Assembly (NCBI GenBank): GCA_020724505.1
Contig: DYGV01000002.1
Location: 29,619 to 74,287 of the forward strand
DNA: 44,669 bases
Reading direction: 5' to 3'
Origin: Anaerolinea thermophila
GTDB taxonomy: Bacteria; Chloroflexota; Anaerolineae; Anaerolineales; UBA4823
The notes under the pieces were generated by a model. The model did not search any database. It was not told the origin of the DNA and worked only from the letters and a program-made list of their open reading frames with translations. Position numbers and translations under genes: made by a program. Shown here piece after piece: positions 1 to 7,540 of this stretch (position 1 is the stretch's first letter; the number at the start of each line of letters is the position of its first letter).

Positions 1-345
1 TGTCGCGGGGTAGCCTTCGGGCATTCCCATTGCGGACGGTGAAACTATATTGCCGTTTTCATCGGATGGGCTTTCGGTATAAACGAGACGCTCGTTCGGA
101 ACGATCTCCTTGTATTCGCCGACTGTCCACATTTTCATACGGCCGTCGGGTGATGCCATGCAAATCAAGCGTCTGCCGCCGACTCGTAGGTCCATCTCGG
201 CAACAGGGGCGGTAAAGCCTTTCGGACCGTACCAGTTTTTAAAGTGGTTGGGATCCGCCCACATCTGCCAGATGAGATCCACATTGGCCTCCAATGTCCG
301 TTCGACAACAACTGCGTTCTCTTTGGAAGTAGTCAGATTACTCAT
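1..345 (-). CDS. SRPBCC/AHSA1-family protein, truncated by the window edge
   Basis: Reading the minus strand from ATG at 345 gives an open frame that runs off the left edge, so at least 115 residues are seen and the C-terminus is missing. The visible part has the AHSA1/START-like pattern: an early V-x-R-T-L-x-A segment, then W-x-x-W-A-D-P-x-H-F-x-x-W-Y-G-P, then D-L-R-V-G-G. This is typical of SRPBCC ligand-binding proteins paired with an ArsR repressor. The start codon overlaps the last 8 bases of the arsR gene, with GGAG just upstream, so the two are translationally coupled. The ligand is unknown. The ORF track missed it because it has no stop in the window. Confidence 0.85.
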   Translation of the reverse strand, partial: MSNLTTSKENAVVVERTLEANVDLIWQMWADPNHFKNWYGPKGFTAPVAEMDLRVGGRRLICMASPDGRMKMWTVGEYKEIVPNERLVYTESPSDENGNIVSPSAMGMPEGYPAT

Positions 346-688
346 TGTTTTTCTCCTTTGGGTTGAGTTGGTTGATATAGTCATCCAATTGGTCAAAGCG
401 TTCCTCCCAGATGTGGCGGTATTGCTCTGTCCACTTGGAAATTTCCTGCAGGGGAGCGACGTTGATGGTGCAGGGACGGTACTGCGCTTTTTGTCCCTGT
501 ATGATCAGCCCTGCGTGCTCCAATACTTTAATATGTTTGGAAATGGCGGGTAGGCTCATATTGAATGGTTCTGCCAGTTCGTTCACGGTCGCTTCGCCTT
601 CCGCCAAACGCCCTAGGATGGCACGTCGTGTTGGGTTTGCCAATGCGGAAAAAGTTAGGTCTAGTTTGTCATCCTTGCTCCTGGTCAT
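338..688 (-). CDS. ArsR-family winged-helix transcriptional regulator
   Basis: This 116-residue protein has the ArsR/SmtB winged helix: L-A-N-P-T-R-R-A-I-L near residues 16-25, then the recognition helix around LPAISKHIKVLEHAGLI (about 45-61). No cysteine cluster typical of metal-sensing ArsR proteins is visible. It therefore belongs with the metal-independent ArsR repressors that pair with SRPBCC proteins. The ATG at 688 is preceded by AAGGAA at suitable spacing. A strong sigma-70 promoter lies upstream (732-760) and the SRPBCC gene overlaps its end, so it probably controls its own two-gene operon. Confidence 0.9.
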   Translation of the reverse strand: MTRSKDDKLDLTFSALANPTRRAILGRLAEGEATVNELAEPFNMSLPAISKHIKVLEHAGLIIQGQKAQYRPCTINVAPLQEISKWTEQYRHIWEERFDQLDDYINQLNPKEKNNE

Positions 689-731
689 ATAAAATTCCTT
701 ATTTTACCAAATGGTTAATTAACTTATAGGT

Positions 732-760
732 ATAATACAATGATGTGAATTATTTGTCAA
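732..760 (-). promoter_or_regulatory. sigma-70 promoter of the arsR-SRPBCC operon
   Basis: On the minus strand TTGACA (760-755) and TATTAT (737-732) are separated by exactly 17 bases, in an A/T-rich stretch about 45 bases upstream of the arsR start. No clean palindrome for ArsR binding was found, but TTAATTAA lies just downstream of the -10. Confidence 0.75.
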
Positions 761-903
761 GTAGCCTACCCGGCAGATATGAAATTGATGGGGATAAGAT
801 TTTTAGCAAAAGGATTATACGGTAAGAATTTTGGCAAGGTCTATCTCTATTGGGCAGAGCGTTGCACGCAGTGCGCGCATTAACCTTAGAAGGAGAAAAG
901 ACC

Positions 904-1347
904 GTGACAACTACAACCTATTCCCTGACAAAAATTAACGCCCGTAACCTCTCGTTAGGCGCCATTGGCGGACTTGTGGGAGGTGTGCCATTCGGCATGA
1001 TGATGGCAATGATGGGCATGATGCCGATGATCGGCATGTTGATCCGAGTGGAAAACGCCACCGTGGGCTGGGTCGTCCACCTGGTAATCAGCGTGGTAGT
1101 CGGTGCGCTTTATGGTCACTTTGCCCCCGCCTTCTCGCAAACATGGAAATCCGCCACAATAGCAGGCGTAGTCTATGGCGTGATCTGGTGGGTGCTGGGC
1201 GCACTGATTCTGATGCCCGCCATGCTCGGCATGTTCCAGATGATCTTCGTCATTGGGCAGACGCAGTGGCTCAGCTTGATGGGTCACATCATTTACACAA
1301 CGATCACAGCCTGGGTGTTCAAAGCGCTGATTGATCGTGGCGGATAG
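904..1347 (+). CDS. Met-rich four-helix membrane protein, unknown function
   Basis: I prefer the GTG at 904 over the track's ATG at 850. AGGAG at 891-895 is correctly spaced from it, and the first 18 track residues look like leader sequence. The 147-residue product is almost entirely hydrophobic, with about four membrane segments and a Met-rich loop (MMMAMMGMMPMIGM). It resembles the protein at 16823-17272 in size, topology, a shared G-W-x-x-H-L segment and a late G-H-[IM]-I segment, so the two are probably distant paralogues. Met-rich membrane proteins sometimes bind soft metals, but no function can be assigned. It is divergent from the arsR operon. Confidence 0.8.
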   Translation: MTTTTYSLTKINARNLSLGAIGGLVGGVPFGMMMAMMGMMPMIGMLIRVENATVGWVVHLVISVVVGALYGHFAPAFSQTWKSATIAGVVYGVIWWVLGALILMPAMLGMFQMIFVIGQTQWLSLMGHIIYTTITAWVFKALIDRGG

Positions 1348-1388
1348 ACTTGGGGCGAACCAATACACTTCAATTACAATAGCATAGA

Positions 1389-1432
1389 TCCCGCAGGTTG
1401 AATGCACGAATTTCTGTGACACACCTGCGGGA
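1389..1432. other. 10-bp inverted repeat before the MFS gene
   Basis: TCCCGCAGGT at 1389-1398 is the exact reverse complement of ACCTGCGGGA at 1423-1432, with a 24-base loop. It lies between the membrane protein and the MFS gene, ending 16 bases before the MFS start. It could end the first transcript or act as an operator or leader structure. No T-run follows directly, so a classical terminator is not clear. Confidence 0.45.
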
Positions 1433-1448
1433 AATCTTTTAATGCGAG

Positions 1449-2672
1449 ATGTCGATGAAAAATATCCCTTCCTCAAACAAATGGCGGACTCTCCTCCTGC
1501 TGGCTTTCGCCGAATTGCTTGGCATGTCGGTCTGGTTTTCAGCGTCGGCAGTCGTCCCTGCGTTGACACAAGCCTGGTCGTTGACCGATTCGGGGCGCGC
1601 CTGGTTGACGATGTCGGTACAGATCGGTTTTGTGGTCGGGGCGTTTGGTTCGGCGCTCTTCAATCTCTCTGACCTCATCCCTGCCCGCCGCTTTTTTACG
1701 GCATCTGCAATGCTGGCGGCAATATCAACTGCCCTGATCCCGTTGATCGCGTTCAATCTATTTCCTGCGCTGATCCTTCGTTTTCTTACTGGTTTATTTC
1801 TCGCAGGTGTTTACCCCGTTGGTATGAAAATCATGGCAACCTGGACTCAAAAGGATCGCGGGCTTGGCATCGGTCTCCTGGTTGGCGCTCTCACGATTGG
1901 TTCTGCTGCGCCTCACCTTCTCAATGCTTTTGGCGGGGTGAACGACTGGAAGTCCGTTATGTTGTGGGCAGCAACGCTGGCAGGAAGCGGCGGTTTGATC
2001 GCATTGCTTTTTGTAGAAGAAGGTCCGTATAAAACTTCTTTACCAAAATTCAATTGGAAATACGTTGGTGAAATCTTCACCGAACGACCACTTCTCATGG
2101 CGAACCTGGGCTATCTCGGTCATATGTGGGAGTTGTATGCCATGTGGGCGTGGGTTCCTGTTTTTCTGAGCGCGAGTTTCAAACTTACGGGACAAAACCC
2201 AACCTTTGCAGGTCTGGCGGCGTTTGCGACGATAGGCATGGGCGGAGTCGGGAGTCTGGCGGCGGGTCAACTTGCAGATCGGCTGGGCAGGACGAAGGTC
2301 ACGATTGCCGCGTTGCTCGTCAGCGGAACATGCGCGTTGTGCGTGGGATTCTTCTTCGGGCAGAATCCCATCTGGCTGATTCTCATCTGCCTCATCTGGG
2401 GCTTTGCCGTCGTTGCCGACTCCGCCCAGTTTTCCGCCGCCATCAGCGAGATGTGTCGGACGGAATACACTGGCACTGCCCTGACTCTACAAACCAGCCT
2501 GGGCTTTCTCCTGACCCTTATCACCATCCGCCTCATCCCGACGCTCGAAGGCTGGTTCGGCTGGCGCTGGGCATTTTCCTTTCTGACGATTGGTCCCGCG
2601 CTTGGCATATGGGCGATGTACACATTGCGAAAGCTGCCAGAAGCAAAATCTCTGGCTGGGGGAAAGGGATAA
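1449..2672 (+). CDS. MFS transporter
   Basis: This 407-residue, 12-helix major facilitator permease acts in the cytoplasmic membrane. Family features include the first-helix pattern A-E-L-L-G-M-S-V-W-F-S-A-S, the motif-A-like loop in the second half (GQLADRLGRTKV, after helix 8) and a P-V-G-M-K-I-M-A-T-W segment near helix 4-5. The substrate cannot be read from sequence. It resembles unassigned MFS proteins annotated near metal and nitrate genes. ATG 1449 is kept, although ATG 1455 is also possible and neither has a strong ribosome binding site. The mer promoter begins 9 bases after its stop, so it is transcribed separately from the mercury operon. Confidence 0.85.
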   Translation: MSMKNIPSSNKWRTLLLLAFAELLGMSVWFSASAVVPALTQAWSLTDSGRAWLTMSVQIGFVVGAFGSALFNLSDLIPARRFFTASAMLAAISTALIPLIAFNLFPALILRFLTGLFLAGVYPVGMKIMATWTQKDRGLGIGLLVGALTIGSAAPHLLNAFGGVNDWKSVMLWAATLAGSGGLIALLFVEEGPYKTSLPKFNWKYVGEIFTERPLLMANLGYLGHMWELYAMWAWVPVFLSASFKLTGQNPTFAGLAAFATIGMGGVGSLAAGQLADRLGRTKVTIAALLVSGTCALCVGFFFGQNPIWLILICLIWGFAVVADSAQFSAAISEMCRTEYTGTALTLQTSLGFLLTLITIRLIPTLEGWFGWRWAFSFLTIGPALGIWAMYTLRKLPEAKSLAGGKG

Positions 2673-2681
2673 TCTCAACCC

Positions 2682-2712
2682 TTGACCTTCCAGTGACTGG
2701 AAGGTGTACACT
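2682..2712 (+). promoter_or_regulatory. MerR-type promoter/operator of the mer operon
   Basis: TTGACC (2682-2687) and TACACT (2707-2712) are separated by 19 bases, the overlong spacer typical of MerR-activated promoters. The spacer region holds a perfect 19-bp dyad, CCTTCCAGTGACTGGAAGG (2686-2704). Its arms match the CCTTCC/GGAAGG arms known for the E. coli copA promoter bound by CueR. The layout implies that MerR twists the DNA to activate its own operon. Confidence 0.9.
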
Positions 2713-2736
2713 GGTTTTGCCTTGCAAGGAGCGAGC

Positions 2737-3147
2737 ATGAAAATTCAAGAGTTGACAAAAAGCACAGGCATAAGCGCCAAGACAATTCGCTATTACGAAG
2801 GGATTGGTATCTTGCCTGCACCTGCCCGCACCGAAAATAACTATCGCCGCTATACCGAACAGGATGTAGAACGTTTGCGTCTCGTGGCAGGTGCACGGCG
2901 GCTGGATTTGTCTTTGGATGACATTCAGGAAATCATTGCTCTGCGTGATCGCCGCGAAGCGCCGTGCCGTGTGTTGCTGGAGCGGTTGGAACACAAAGCC
3001 GATGAAATTGCCGAACGTATCCTTGAATTGAAGCGGCTTGAGCATGAACTGCGCGAACTGTACGCGCTCGGTTCAACCTTCCCTGTGGATGATGTGGAAG
3101 GCAAGCATTGCGTCTGTCACCTTGTAAGCGAACATGCCAAAGAGTAG
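2737..3147 (+). CDS. merR: MerR-family metal-responsive regulator of the mercury operon
   Basis: The ATG at 2737 follows AAGGAG and gives 136 residues. The track start at 2704 lies inside the promoter. The N-terminus has the MerR helix-turn-helix and wing (AKTIRYYEGIGIL, then NNYRRY), followed by a long dimerisation helix. Possible metal ligands are the Cys of A-P-C-R (about 81) and the C-terminal H-C-V-C-H. Classical mercury MerR uses Cys82, Cys117 and Cys126; here the Cys117 position falls on Gly by residue counting. The sensor site is thus closer to the general heavy-metal MerR subgroup. Mercury specificity is inferred from merF and merA downstream. It is the first gene of its own operon. 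Confidence 0.88.
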   Translation: MKIQELTKSTGISAKTIRYYEGIGILPAPARTENNYRRYTEQDVERLRLVAGARRLDLSLDDIQEIIALRDRREAPCRVLLERLEHKADEIAERILELKRLEHELRELYALGSTFPVDDVEGKHCVCHLVSEHAKE

Positions 3148-3156
3148 GAGCAATGT

Positions 3157-3387
3157 ATGTCAAATCTATTCAAGAATTTCAATCCGCTCAAAACGGGAAT
3201 CATTGGCTCGCGCGTCGCCGCCCTGTGCTGTTTCACCCCCATTCTGGTTATCCTGTTAAGTACACTGGGAGTGAGTTGGCTAACGGGTTATCTCGATTAT
3301 GTGCTTTTTCCAGTGATGTTTATCTTTATTGGTCTGACTGCTTATGGTCTTTATCGCCAATCAAAATCAAAAGCCACAAACGAATAA
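3157..3387 (+). CDS. merF: MerF-like mercuric ion transporter
   Basis: This 76-residue, two-helix inner-membrane protein closely follows MerF: G-S-R-V-A-A-L-C-C-F-T-P-I-L-V-I-L-L in helix 1, then L-T-G-Y-L-D-Y-V-L-F-P in the loop, then helix 2. The vicinal Cys-Cys pair in helix 1 is the expected Hg(II)-binding site for uptake into the cytoplasm, where MerA reduces it. The second, C-terminal Cys pair of plasmid MerF is absent here (the tail is R-Q-S-K-S-K-A-T-N-E). AGGAG precedes the ATG, and the gene starts 9 bases after merR. Confidence 0.9.
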   Translation: MSNLFKNFNPLKTGIIGSRVAALCCFTPILVILLSTLGVSWLTGYLDYVLFPVMFIFIGLTAYGLYRQSKSKATNE

Positions 3388-3407
3388 CTCTGTCTTCGGA
3401 GAAATAA

Positions 3408-4277
3408 ATGTGGATTCTTCTTGCCTTGAGCGCAGCAACGCTGACTTCCTTCAACCCCATTCTTTATAAGCGAATATTGAAAGATGCAGACTCGTTGATC
3501 GTTGTGTGGGGCGTTACCCTGCTGGCATTGCCGTTGTTGGGTTTGTTTGCGATTGCACTCACACCGCAATTTCCCAAAGTGGATCGGCTATTTGCGATTG
3601 GCGTGTTGGGGTCGGCAGGCATGAATGCTGTGGCGCATCTTGCTTCAACGCGCGCATTGAAACTGGCGGATGTTTCATTGGTCACGCCGTTGCTGATCTT
3701 TAGCCCAGTATTTACTGTGTTGATTTCTGCTTTCTTTCTCGGCGAGATTCCCTCTCTGCGCGGATTGGTCGGCGTGGGACTGGTTCTCCTTGGGGCATAT
3801 TGGCTCAATTATCGTTCAGGCACAAATTGGTTCACGCCGTTCAAATCGCTTGCCTTCACACCCGCTGTTGCACTTGTTCTGCTGGCTGGATTGCTCTGGG
3901 CAATTACACCGCTATTGGAGAAAACAGCCATCCTGCATACAAACCCAGAAAGCCCGCGCTTTGCGGCATTCGTAGTAGACGCTCTCTTAACCATCACATT
4001 AACTCCAGCGGTCATTGCGCGCGGCAAGTCAGCCATTATCAAACTTTCTCTCCATCGCCGTGAATTTTTTCTTGCAGGTCTGATCGCGGGCATTGCGCCC
4101 GTGTTGGGGTATACCGCGTTCAGCCTCGGCTTCGTTGGATACGTAACAACACTTTTCAAGCTCAGCGCGCTGATGACTGTGTTCTGGGGTTTTCTCTTTC
4201 TCAAAGAAGGCGGGATGACGCAACGATTGCCCGCTTCATTGGTGATGGTGACAGGCGTCATCCTGATCGCGTCGTAA
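3408..4277 (+). CDS. EamA/DMT-family permease inside the mer operon
   Basis: This 289-residue protein has about ten membrane helices in two EamA repeats (roughly 1-135 and 145-289). Each ends in the usual pattern of a short glutamate-containing loop followed by a glycine-rich helix (F-L-G-E-I-P, then G-V-G-L-V-L-L-G-A-Y). DMT-family permeases move small metabolites, and the substrate here is unknown. GGAG precedes the ATG. It sits 20 bases after merF and 25 before merA on the same strand, so it is co-transcribed with the mercury genes. That position suggests a role in export of a metal, a thiol or a detoxification product, but this is inference only. Confidence 0.85.
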   Translation: MWILLALSAATLTSFNPILYKRILKDADSLIVVWGVTLLALPLLGLFAIALTPQFPKVDRLFAIGVLGSAGMNAVAHLASTRALKLADVSLVTPLLIFSPVFTVLISAFFLGEIPSLRGLVGVGLVLLGAYWLNYRSGTNWFTPFKSLAFTPAVALVLLAGLLWAITPLLEKTAILHTNPESPRFAAFVVDALLTITLTPAVIARGKSAIIKLSLHRREFFLAGLIAGIAPVLGYTAFSLGFVGYVTTLFKLSALMTVFWGFLFLKEGGMTQRLPASLVMVTGVILIAS

Positions 4278-4302
4278 TTCTGTTTAATCGCAGGAGTTCA
4301 AA

Positions 4303-5736
4303 ATGGAAAATGAATTCGACCTTGTAATTCTAGGTTCAGGCTCCACCGCCTTTGCCGCGGCAATCCGCGCGGCGGAACTGGACAGGACCGCCGCCATGAC
4401 CGAAATGCGGACGCTGGGCGGAACGTGCGTCAATCGGGGCTGCCTTCCGAGCAAGAATCTCATCGAAGCGGCGCGCATTGTCTGGGAGGCGGCGCATCCG
4501 CGCTATAAGGGACTCAAGTCCGCCAAAATGGATTTCAACTTTGCGGAACTGATCTCCCAAAAGCAGGATGTCGTTCATGCCTATCGAGATAAAAAATATC
4601 AATCCATTTTGACGGACGATGACAACATCAAGGTCTTTGAAGGCAAGGCGGAATTGATTGACGCGCACACTGTCCGCATGGGAGAAAGCATCTTAAGCGG
4701 CGACCAGATTCTCGTCGCGACAGGGACGCGTCCTGTCATCCCCCAGATTGAAGGCTTGGACAATGTGCCTTATCTCACCTCCGACCTGCTCACTTCAGAC
4801 GAAGCGCAGGAGTTAAAGGAACTGCCTGAATCGCTGGTCATCGTCGGCGCGGGATATATCGCGCTCGAACTGGGGCAGATGTTCCACCGCTTCGGAACGC
4901 GCGTCACGATTTTGGAACGCAGTCAGGTCATCCTGCCGCGCTATGAACCCGAAGTATCGGATTCGTTGACGTTCATTCTGCGCAAGGAAGGATTGAAAAT
5001 TGTTACTGAAGCGCAGGTCACGCGCGTTTCTCATAACTCCCAAAATGAAATCGAAGTGACGGCAAACGTGGGCGGGAAGGCGCAAACATTCAAGGCGCAG
5101 AAACTTCTGATTGCCGCAGGTAGACAGCCGAACACCGATGGCATTGGCTTGGAGAAAGTCGGCGTGCAATTGGATGAACATGGTTTTGTGAAGGTGAACG
5201 ACGAACTGCAAACCAGCGCCCCAAACATCTGGGCGGCAGGCGATGTAATTGGGAATCAGACTGAAAGCCAGCCTGCCACACCTGTCGGCGCGCATGACGG
5301 CGTGATCGTTGCAAAGAATGCGCTTGCAGGCGCGCATCAAATGATTGACCATCGTGTGATCCCGCGTGTAATTTTCACTGACCCACAGGTGGCGGTTGTC
5401 GGTCAGACAGATGAGGAAGTTGTCGGTTCAGGTGTGCGTTGTTGGTGCGGAACAATTCCGCTGGAATATGTCCCACGTGGAGGCGCGACCCATCAAACCG
5501 ACGGCATTGCCAAAATCGTGATTGACCGCGACACACAGGAAGTGAAGGGCGTCTCGCTGGTCATGCCCAACGCAGGAGAAGTGATCCACGAGGCGGCGAT
5601 GGCGATGCGCTTTCGCGCCAGACTAGAGGACTTCATTGACATGATTCACGTCTATCCCACAATGGCGGAGGCATTGAAGATCGCGGCGATTTCGTACTTC
5701 AAAGACCCCGCCAAGTTATCGTGCTGCGCGGAATAG
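4303..5736 (+). CDS. merA: Mercuric reductase
   Basis: MerA is a cytoplasmic flavoenzyme that reduces Hg(II) to volatile Hg(0) with NADPH. The 477-residue protein has the FAD motif G-S-G-S near residue 11 and the redox-active disulfide motif [14 protein letters not shown] (Cys42, Cys47). The NAD(P)-binding motif is G-A-G-Y-I-A-L-E-L, the second FAD motif is AAGD, and a dimerisation domain follows. The C-terminal K-L-S-C-C-A-E carries the vicinal cysteines (474-475) that hand Hg(II) to the active site; this pair separates MerA from lipoamide dehydrogenase and glutathione reductase. The N-terminal heavy-metal-associated domain of many MerA proteins is absent. AGGAG precedes the ATG. Confidence 0.95.
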   Translation: MENEFDLVILGSGSTAFAAAIRAAELDRTAAMTEMRTLGGTCVNRGCLPSKNLIEAARIVWEAAHPRYKGLKSAKMDFNFAELISQKQDVVHAYRDKKYQSILTDDDNIKVFEGKAELIDAHTVRMGESILSGDQILVATGTRPVIPQIEGLDNVPYLTSDLLTSDEAQELKELPESLVIVGAGYIALELGQMFHRFGTRVTILERSQVILPRYEPEVSDSLTFILRKEGLKIVTEAQVTRVSHNSQNEIEVTANVGGKAQTFKAQKLLIAAGRQPNTDGIGLEKVGVQLDEHGFVKVNDELQTSAPNIWAAGDVIGNQTESQPATPVGAHDGVIVAKNALAGAHQMIDHRVIPRVIFTDPQVAVVGQTDEEVVGSGVRCWCGTIPLEYVPRGGATHQTDGIAKIVIDRDTQEVKGVSLVMPNAGEVIHEAAMAMRFRARLEDFIDMIHVYPTMAEALKIAAISYFKDPAKLSCCAE

Positions 5737-5761
5737 GCACAATTTTTGGAAATGAAAATGC

Positions 5762-5785
5762 GGGTTGATTCCAGCCCTCTTTTTT
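5762..5785 (+). terminator. Rho-independent terminator after merA
   Basis: GGGTTG and CAGCCC form a 6-bp stem (one G-T wobble) around a 4-base loop, followed by TCTTTTTT. It lies between convergent merA and the minus-strand DUF457 gene. Confidence 0.75.
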
Positions 5786-5812
5786 CATTCACCCAAACAG
5801 GATCCCTGACGG

Positions 5813-6388
5813 TTACGAAAATTTTCTTTTGAATTGCTGAATGAGTTTCGGTAAAAACAGATACCCCAATAACACGATATTGATTCCCAACTCGACCCAG
5901 AAGAATTGACTCGCGTAATGTGCCCTGTCCCAGTAACTGACAGGACTATTGAAGCGCGTATGCCAATCAAAAGGGAAGAAGAGCACGGGACCATCGTTGT
6001 AATGAGTGAAGATGTCAATCACGGAATGCACCATGCAGCCAAAGACAAAGGATAGCCACCAATGTCCACGTGTGTTGGGTTGGTTTCTATGGCGCCAGAG
6101 AAAAATGGCATACAACAGCAAGGCGGTTGGCGAATGCAGCAAATTATGGCTGGCGACCCACAATGGATTGTTGAAGTACAGATTGTCAAATGCGTTGTTC
6201 ATCATTCCAGATACTGGCTGGGTGGCAACATGGCGGTTGTAAAGAAAATACCCAATCGACAATAACCCAAGTGGAATATCAGGTGCGACAGAACCCCACA
6301 GAAAAGGGGATTTGGCTAGTTTGAACTTTGTTCCAATCCTTTTCTCAATGGCGGCATTGATAACAAGATGAGTGGGAAATGTGTTCAA
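5813..6388 (-). CDS. DUF457/YdjM-like membrane-bound putative metal-dependent hydrolase
   Basis: This 191-residue protein has about four membrane helices and conserved histidines typical of the family: F-P-T-H-L near the N-terminus, S-H-N-L-L-H-S-P (about 80) and H-S-V-I-D-I-F-T-H (about 120). YdjM-like proteins are predicted inner-membrane metal-dependent hydrolases; no substrate is established. The start is TTG at 6388. It overlaps the stop of the redoxin gene (TTGA), and the family's N-terminal pattern begins directly after it, so coupled translation is likely. It is the last gene of the minus-strand redox run. Confidence 0.75.
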   Translation of the reverse strand: MNTFPTHLVINAAIEKRIGTKFKLAKSPFLWGSVAPDIPLGLLSIGYFLYNRHVATQPVSGMMNNAFDNLYFNNPLWVASHNLLHSPTALLLYAIFLWRHRNQPNTRGHWWLSFVFGCMVHSVIDIFTHYNDGPVLFFPFDWHTRFNSPVSYWDRAHYASQFFWVELGINIVLLGYLFLPKLIQQFKRKFS

Positions 6389-6918
6389 AATGTTTTCAAC
6401 ACCTTCAGCAACGCATCCACAGACGGTCTGTCTGTCGGATCGTGACTCGGATGGACGAGACGCAGGATGCCATCCTTATCCACAATGAAGTCGCCGCCGA
6501 GTTGGGATGTATCGTCGCCGTGGGAGTCGTAGAATGTGCCGCGCTGAAACCAGCGTTTGATGTAAACCCAGACTACGCGGGGATGCCATGAACGCCAACG
6601 GGAGCGTTCGAGTCGGTAGGCTTTGTAGATTGTTCGGTCGTGGTCAACGAGGACAGTGAATGTATGACAGACTTCATCCAGCCATTGTTGGAGCGCGGGA
6701 AGCGTTCCAAAGGAAATGATGAAGACGCGTGTATTGAGTTCTGCAAATTCTTCCTGGCGCGCGCACAACTGTGCGGCATGTTCGCGGCAGGGAATTCAGC
6801 CGAGGTGACGGAGGAAAACTAACAGGGCGTTTCCGTTTTTGAGTACATCGCTAAGTGTGACTTGTTCGCCGTCGAGGGTTTGCATGGTGAAGTCGGGGGC
6901 TGGTGAATTGAGTTTCAT
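6385..6918 (-). CDS. Selenocysteine-containing redoxin (AhpC/TSA-like), in-frame TGA at codon 41
   Basis: The track reports only 6385-6768, but the same frame continues upstream to ATG 6918 across one TGA at 6798-6796. The joined product is 177 residues. It opens with the thioredoxin-fold signature S-P-A-P-D-F-T-M-Q-T-L-D-G and a strand L-L-V-F-L-R-H-L-G. U41-I-P-C44-R-E-H then sits exactly at the peroxiredoxin-like C-x-x-C-R-E position. The TGA replaces the first active-site cysteine, which is the standard signature of a selenoprotein. A compact hairpin follows at SECIS distance. Expected role is thiol- or selenol-dependent reduction of peroxides or disulfides; the substrate is unknown. Alternatives are a sequencing error or a pseudogene. 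Confidence 0.85.
6762..6775 (-). promoter_or_regulatory. SECIS-like hairpin downstream of the redoxin TGA
   Basis: On the coding strand CGCAC-AGTT-GTGCG forms a 5-bp perfect stem with a 4-base loop that starts 25 bases after the TGA. It can extend by two pairs past a one-base bulge. A G in the first two loop positions, followed by T, and this distance agree with the general bacterial SECIS pattern recognised by SelB. Confidence 0.6.
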
Positions 6919-7540
6919 GTGTCAGGTTCCAAGTCTCAGGTGTCAAGTTTTGTTTTGCCCATAGAAGTCGTTGAACAATAGTGACGAATACAAACGCGGC
7001 AAATATGGAAAACAATACCGTGATGTATGTGGGAAAGAGCAGGAAGATTCCATAAGCGATGATCGTTTCAAATCCGCCGATGAGACCTGCTGGCATGACG
7101 ATGGCGGTTTGTGTATCGGGCGTATGTAAGGCGCGTTTTTCAAGAATAGCGGCGAGATACATCCACGAGGCAGAGTTGATGTAGAAGGACGCGAGCATTA
7201 AGGCTAAGGCGAGATAACGCTCCATCGTCGGCGAACCAGCTACCAGTCCAATGGGAAGCGCGGCGTAGACGATGAAATCGGTCAGGATGTCCACGTATCC
7301 GCCGAAGTCGGATTGCCTGTCGTGCAGACGCGCGATCAAGCCGTCGAGCCCATCCAGGACGCGGTTGAGAATCCAAAATCCAAGTGCAACGAAATAGGAT
7401 TGGGTGAAAGCGAACCACGCGGCGAGCAGACCTGCAACAAGAGCGAGGATAGTAATAAGGATGGGGGGGACGCGGCTCAAACTCTGCGCAAGCGGCGCAC
7501 CAACTTGATCCTTGAATTTGCGAAGAGGTGTATCGAGCAT
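6851..7540 (-). CDS. CDP-alcohol phosphatidyltransferase
   Basis: This 229-residue membrane enzyme of phospholipid synthesis transfers a phosphatidyl or related group from a CDP-alcohol to a second alcohol. The catalytic motif D-G-L-D-G-L-I-A-R-L-H-D-R-Q-S-D-F-G-G-Y-V-D-I-L-T-D (around residues 63-88) matches D-G-x2-A-R-x8-G-x3-D-x3-D. About six hydrophobic segments are visible. The last 35 residues or so are oddly hydrophilic and are encoded by a short tandem repeat and by the first 68 bases of the redoxin gene in another frame. They are probably a read-through tail rather than part of the ancestral domain. It starts immediately after the halogenase-like stop. The alcohol substrate is unknown. 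Confidence 0.88.
   Translation of the reverse strand: MLDTPLRKFKDQVGAPLAQSLSRVPPILITILALVAGLLAAWFAFTQSYFVALGFWILNRVLDGLDGLIARLHDRQSDFGGYVDILTDFIVYAALPIGLVAGSPTMERYLALALMLASFYINSASWMYLAAILEKRALHTPDTQTAIVMPAGLIGGFETIIAYGIFLLFPTYITVLFSIFAAFVFVTIVQRLLWAKQNLTPETWNLTHETQFTSPRLHHANPRRRTSHT
6920..6947. repeat. Imperfect 14-base tandem repeat at a gene junction
   Basis: TGTCAGGTTCCAAG (6920-6933) is followed directly by TCTCAGGTGTCAAG (6934-6947), differing at three positions. It lies at the end of the phosphatidyltransferase domain and just before the redoxin start, and adds an unusual tail to the former gene. Confidence 0.6.

Noticed and set aside
955-1569. 204-aa minus-strand ORF
   Set aside because: His-rich shadow of the Met-rich membrane protein and the MFS start; no ribosome binding site or domain.
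6385-6768. Track redoxin ORF as a complete gene
   Set aside because: It would lack the first strand and the active site, which lie just upstream in the same frame across a TGA.
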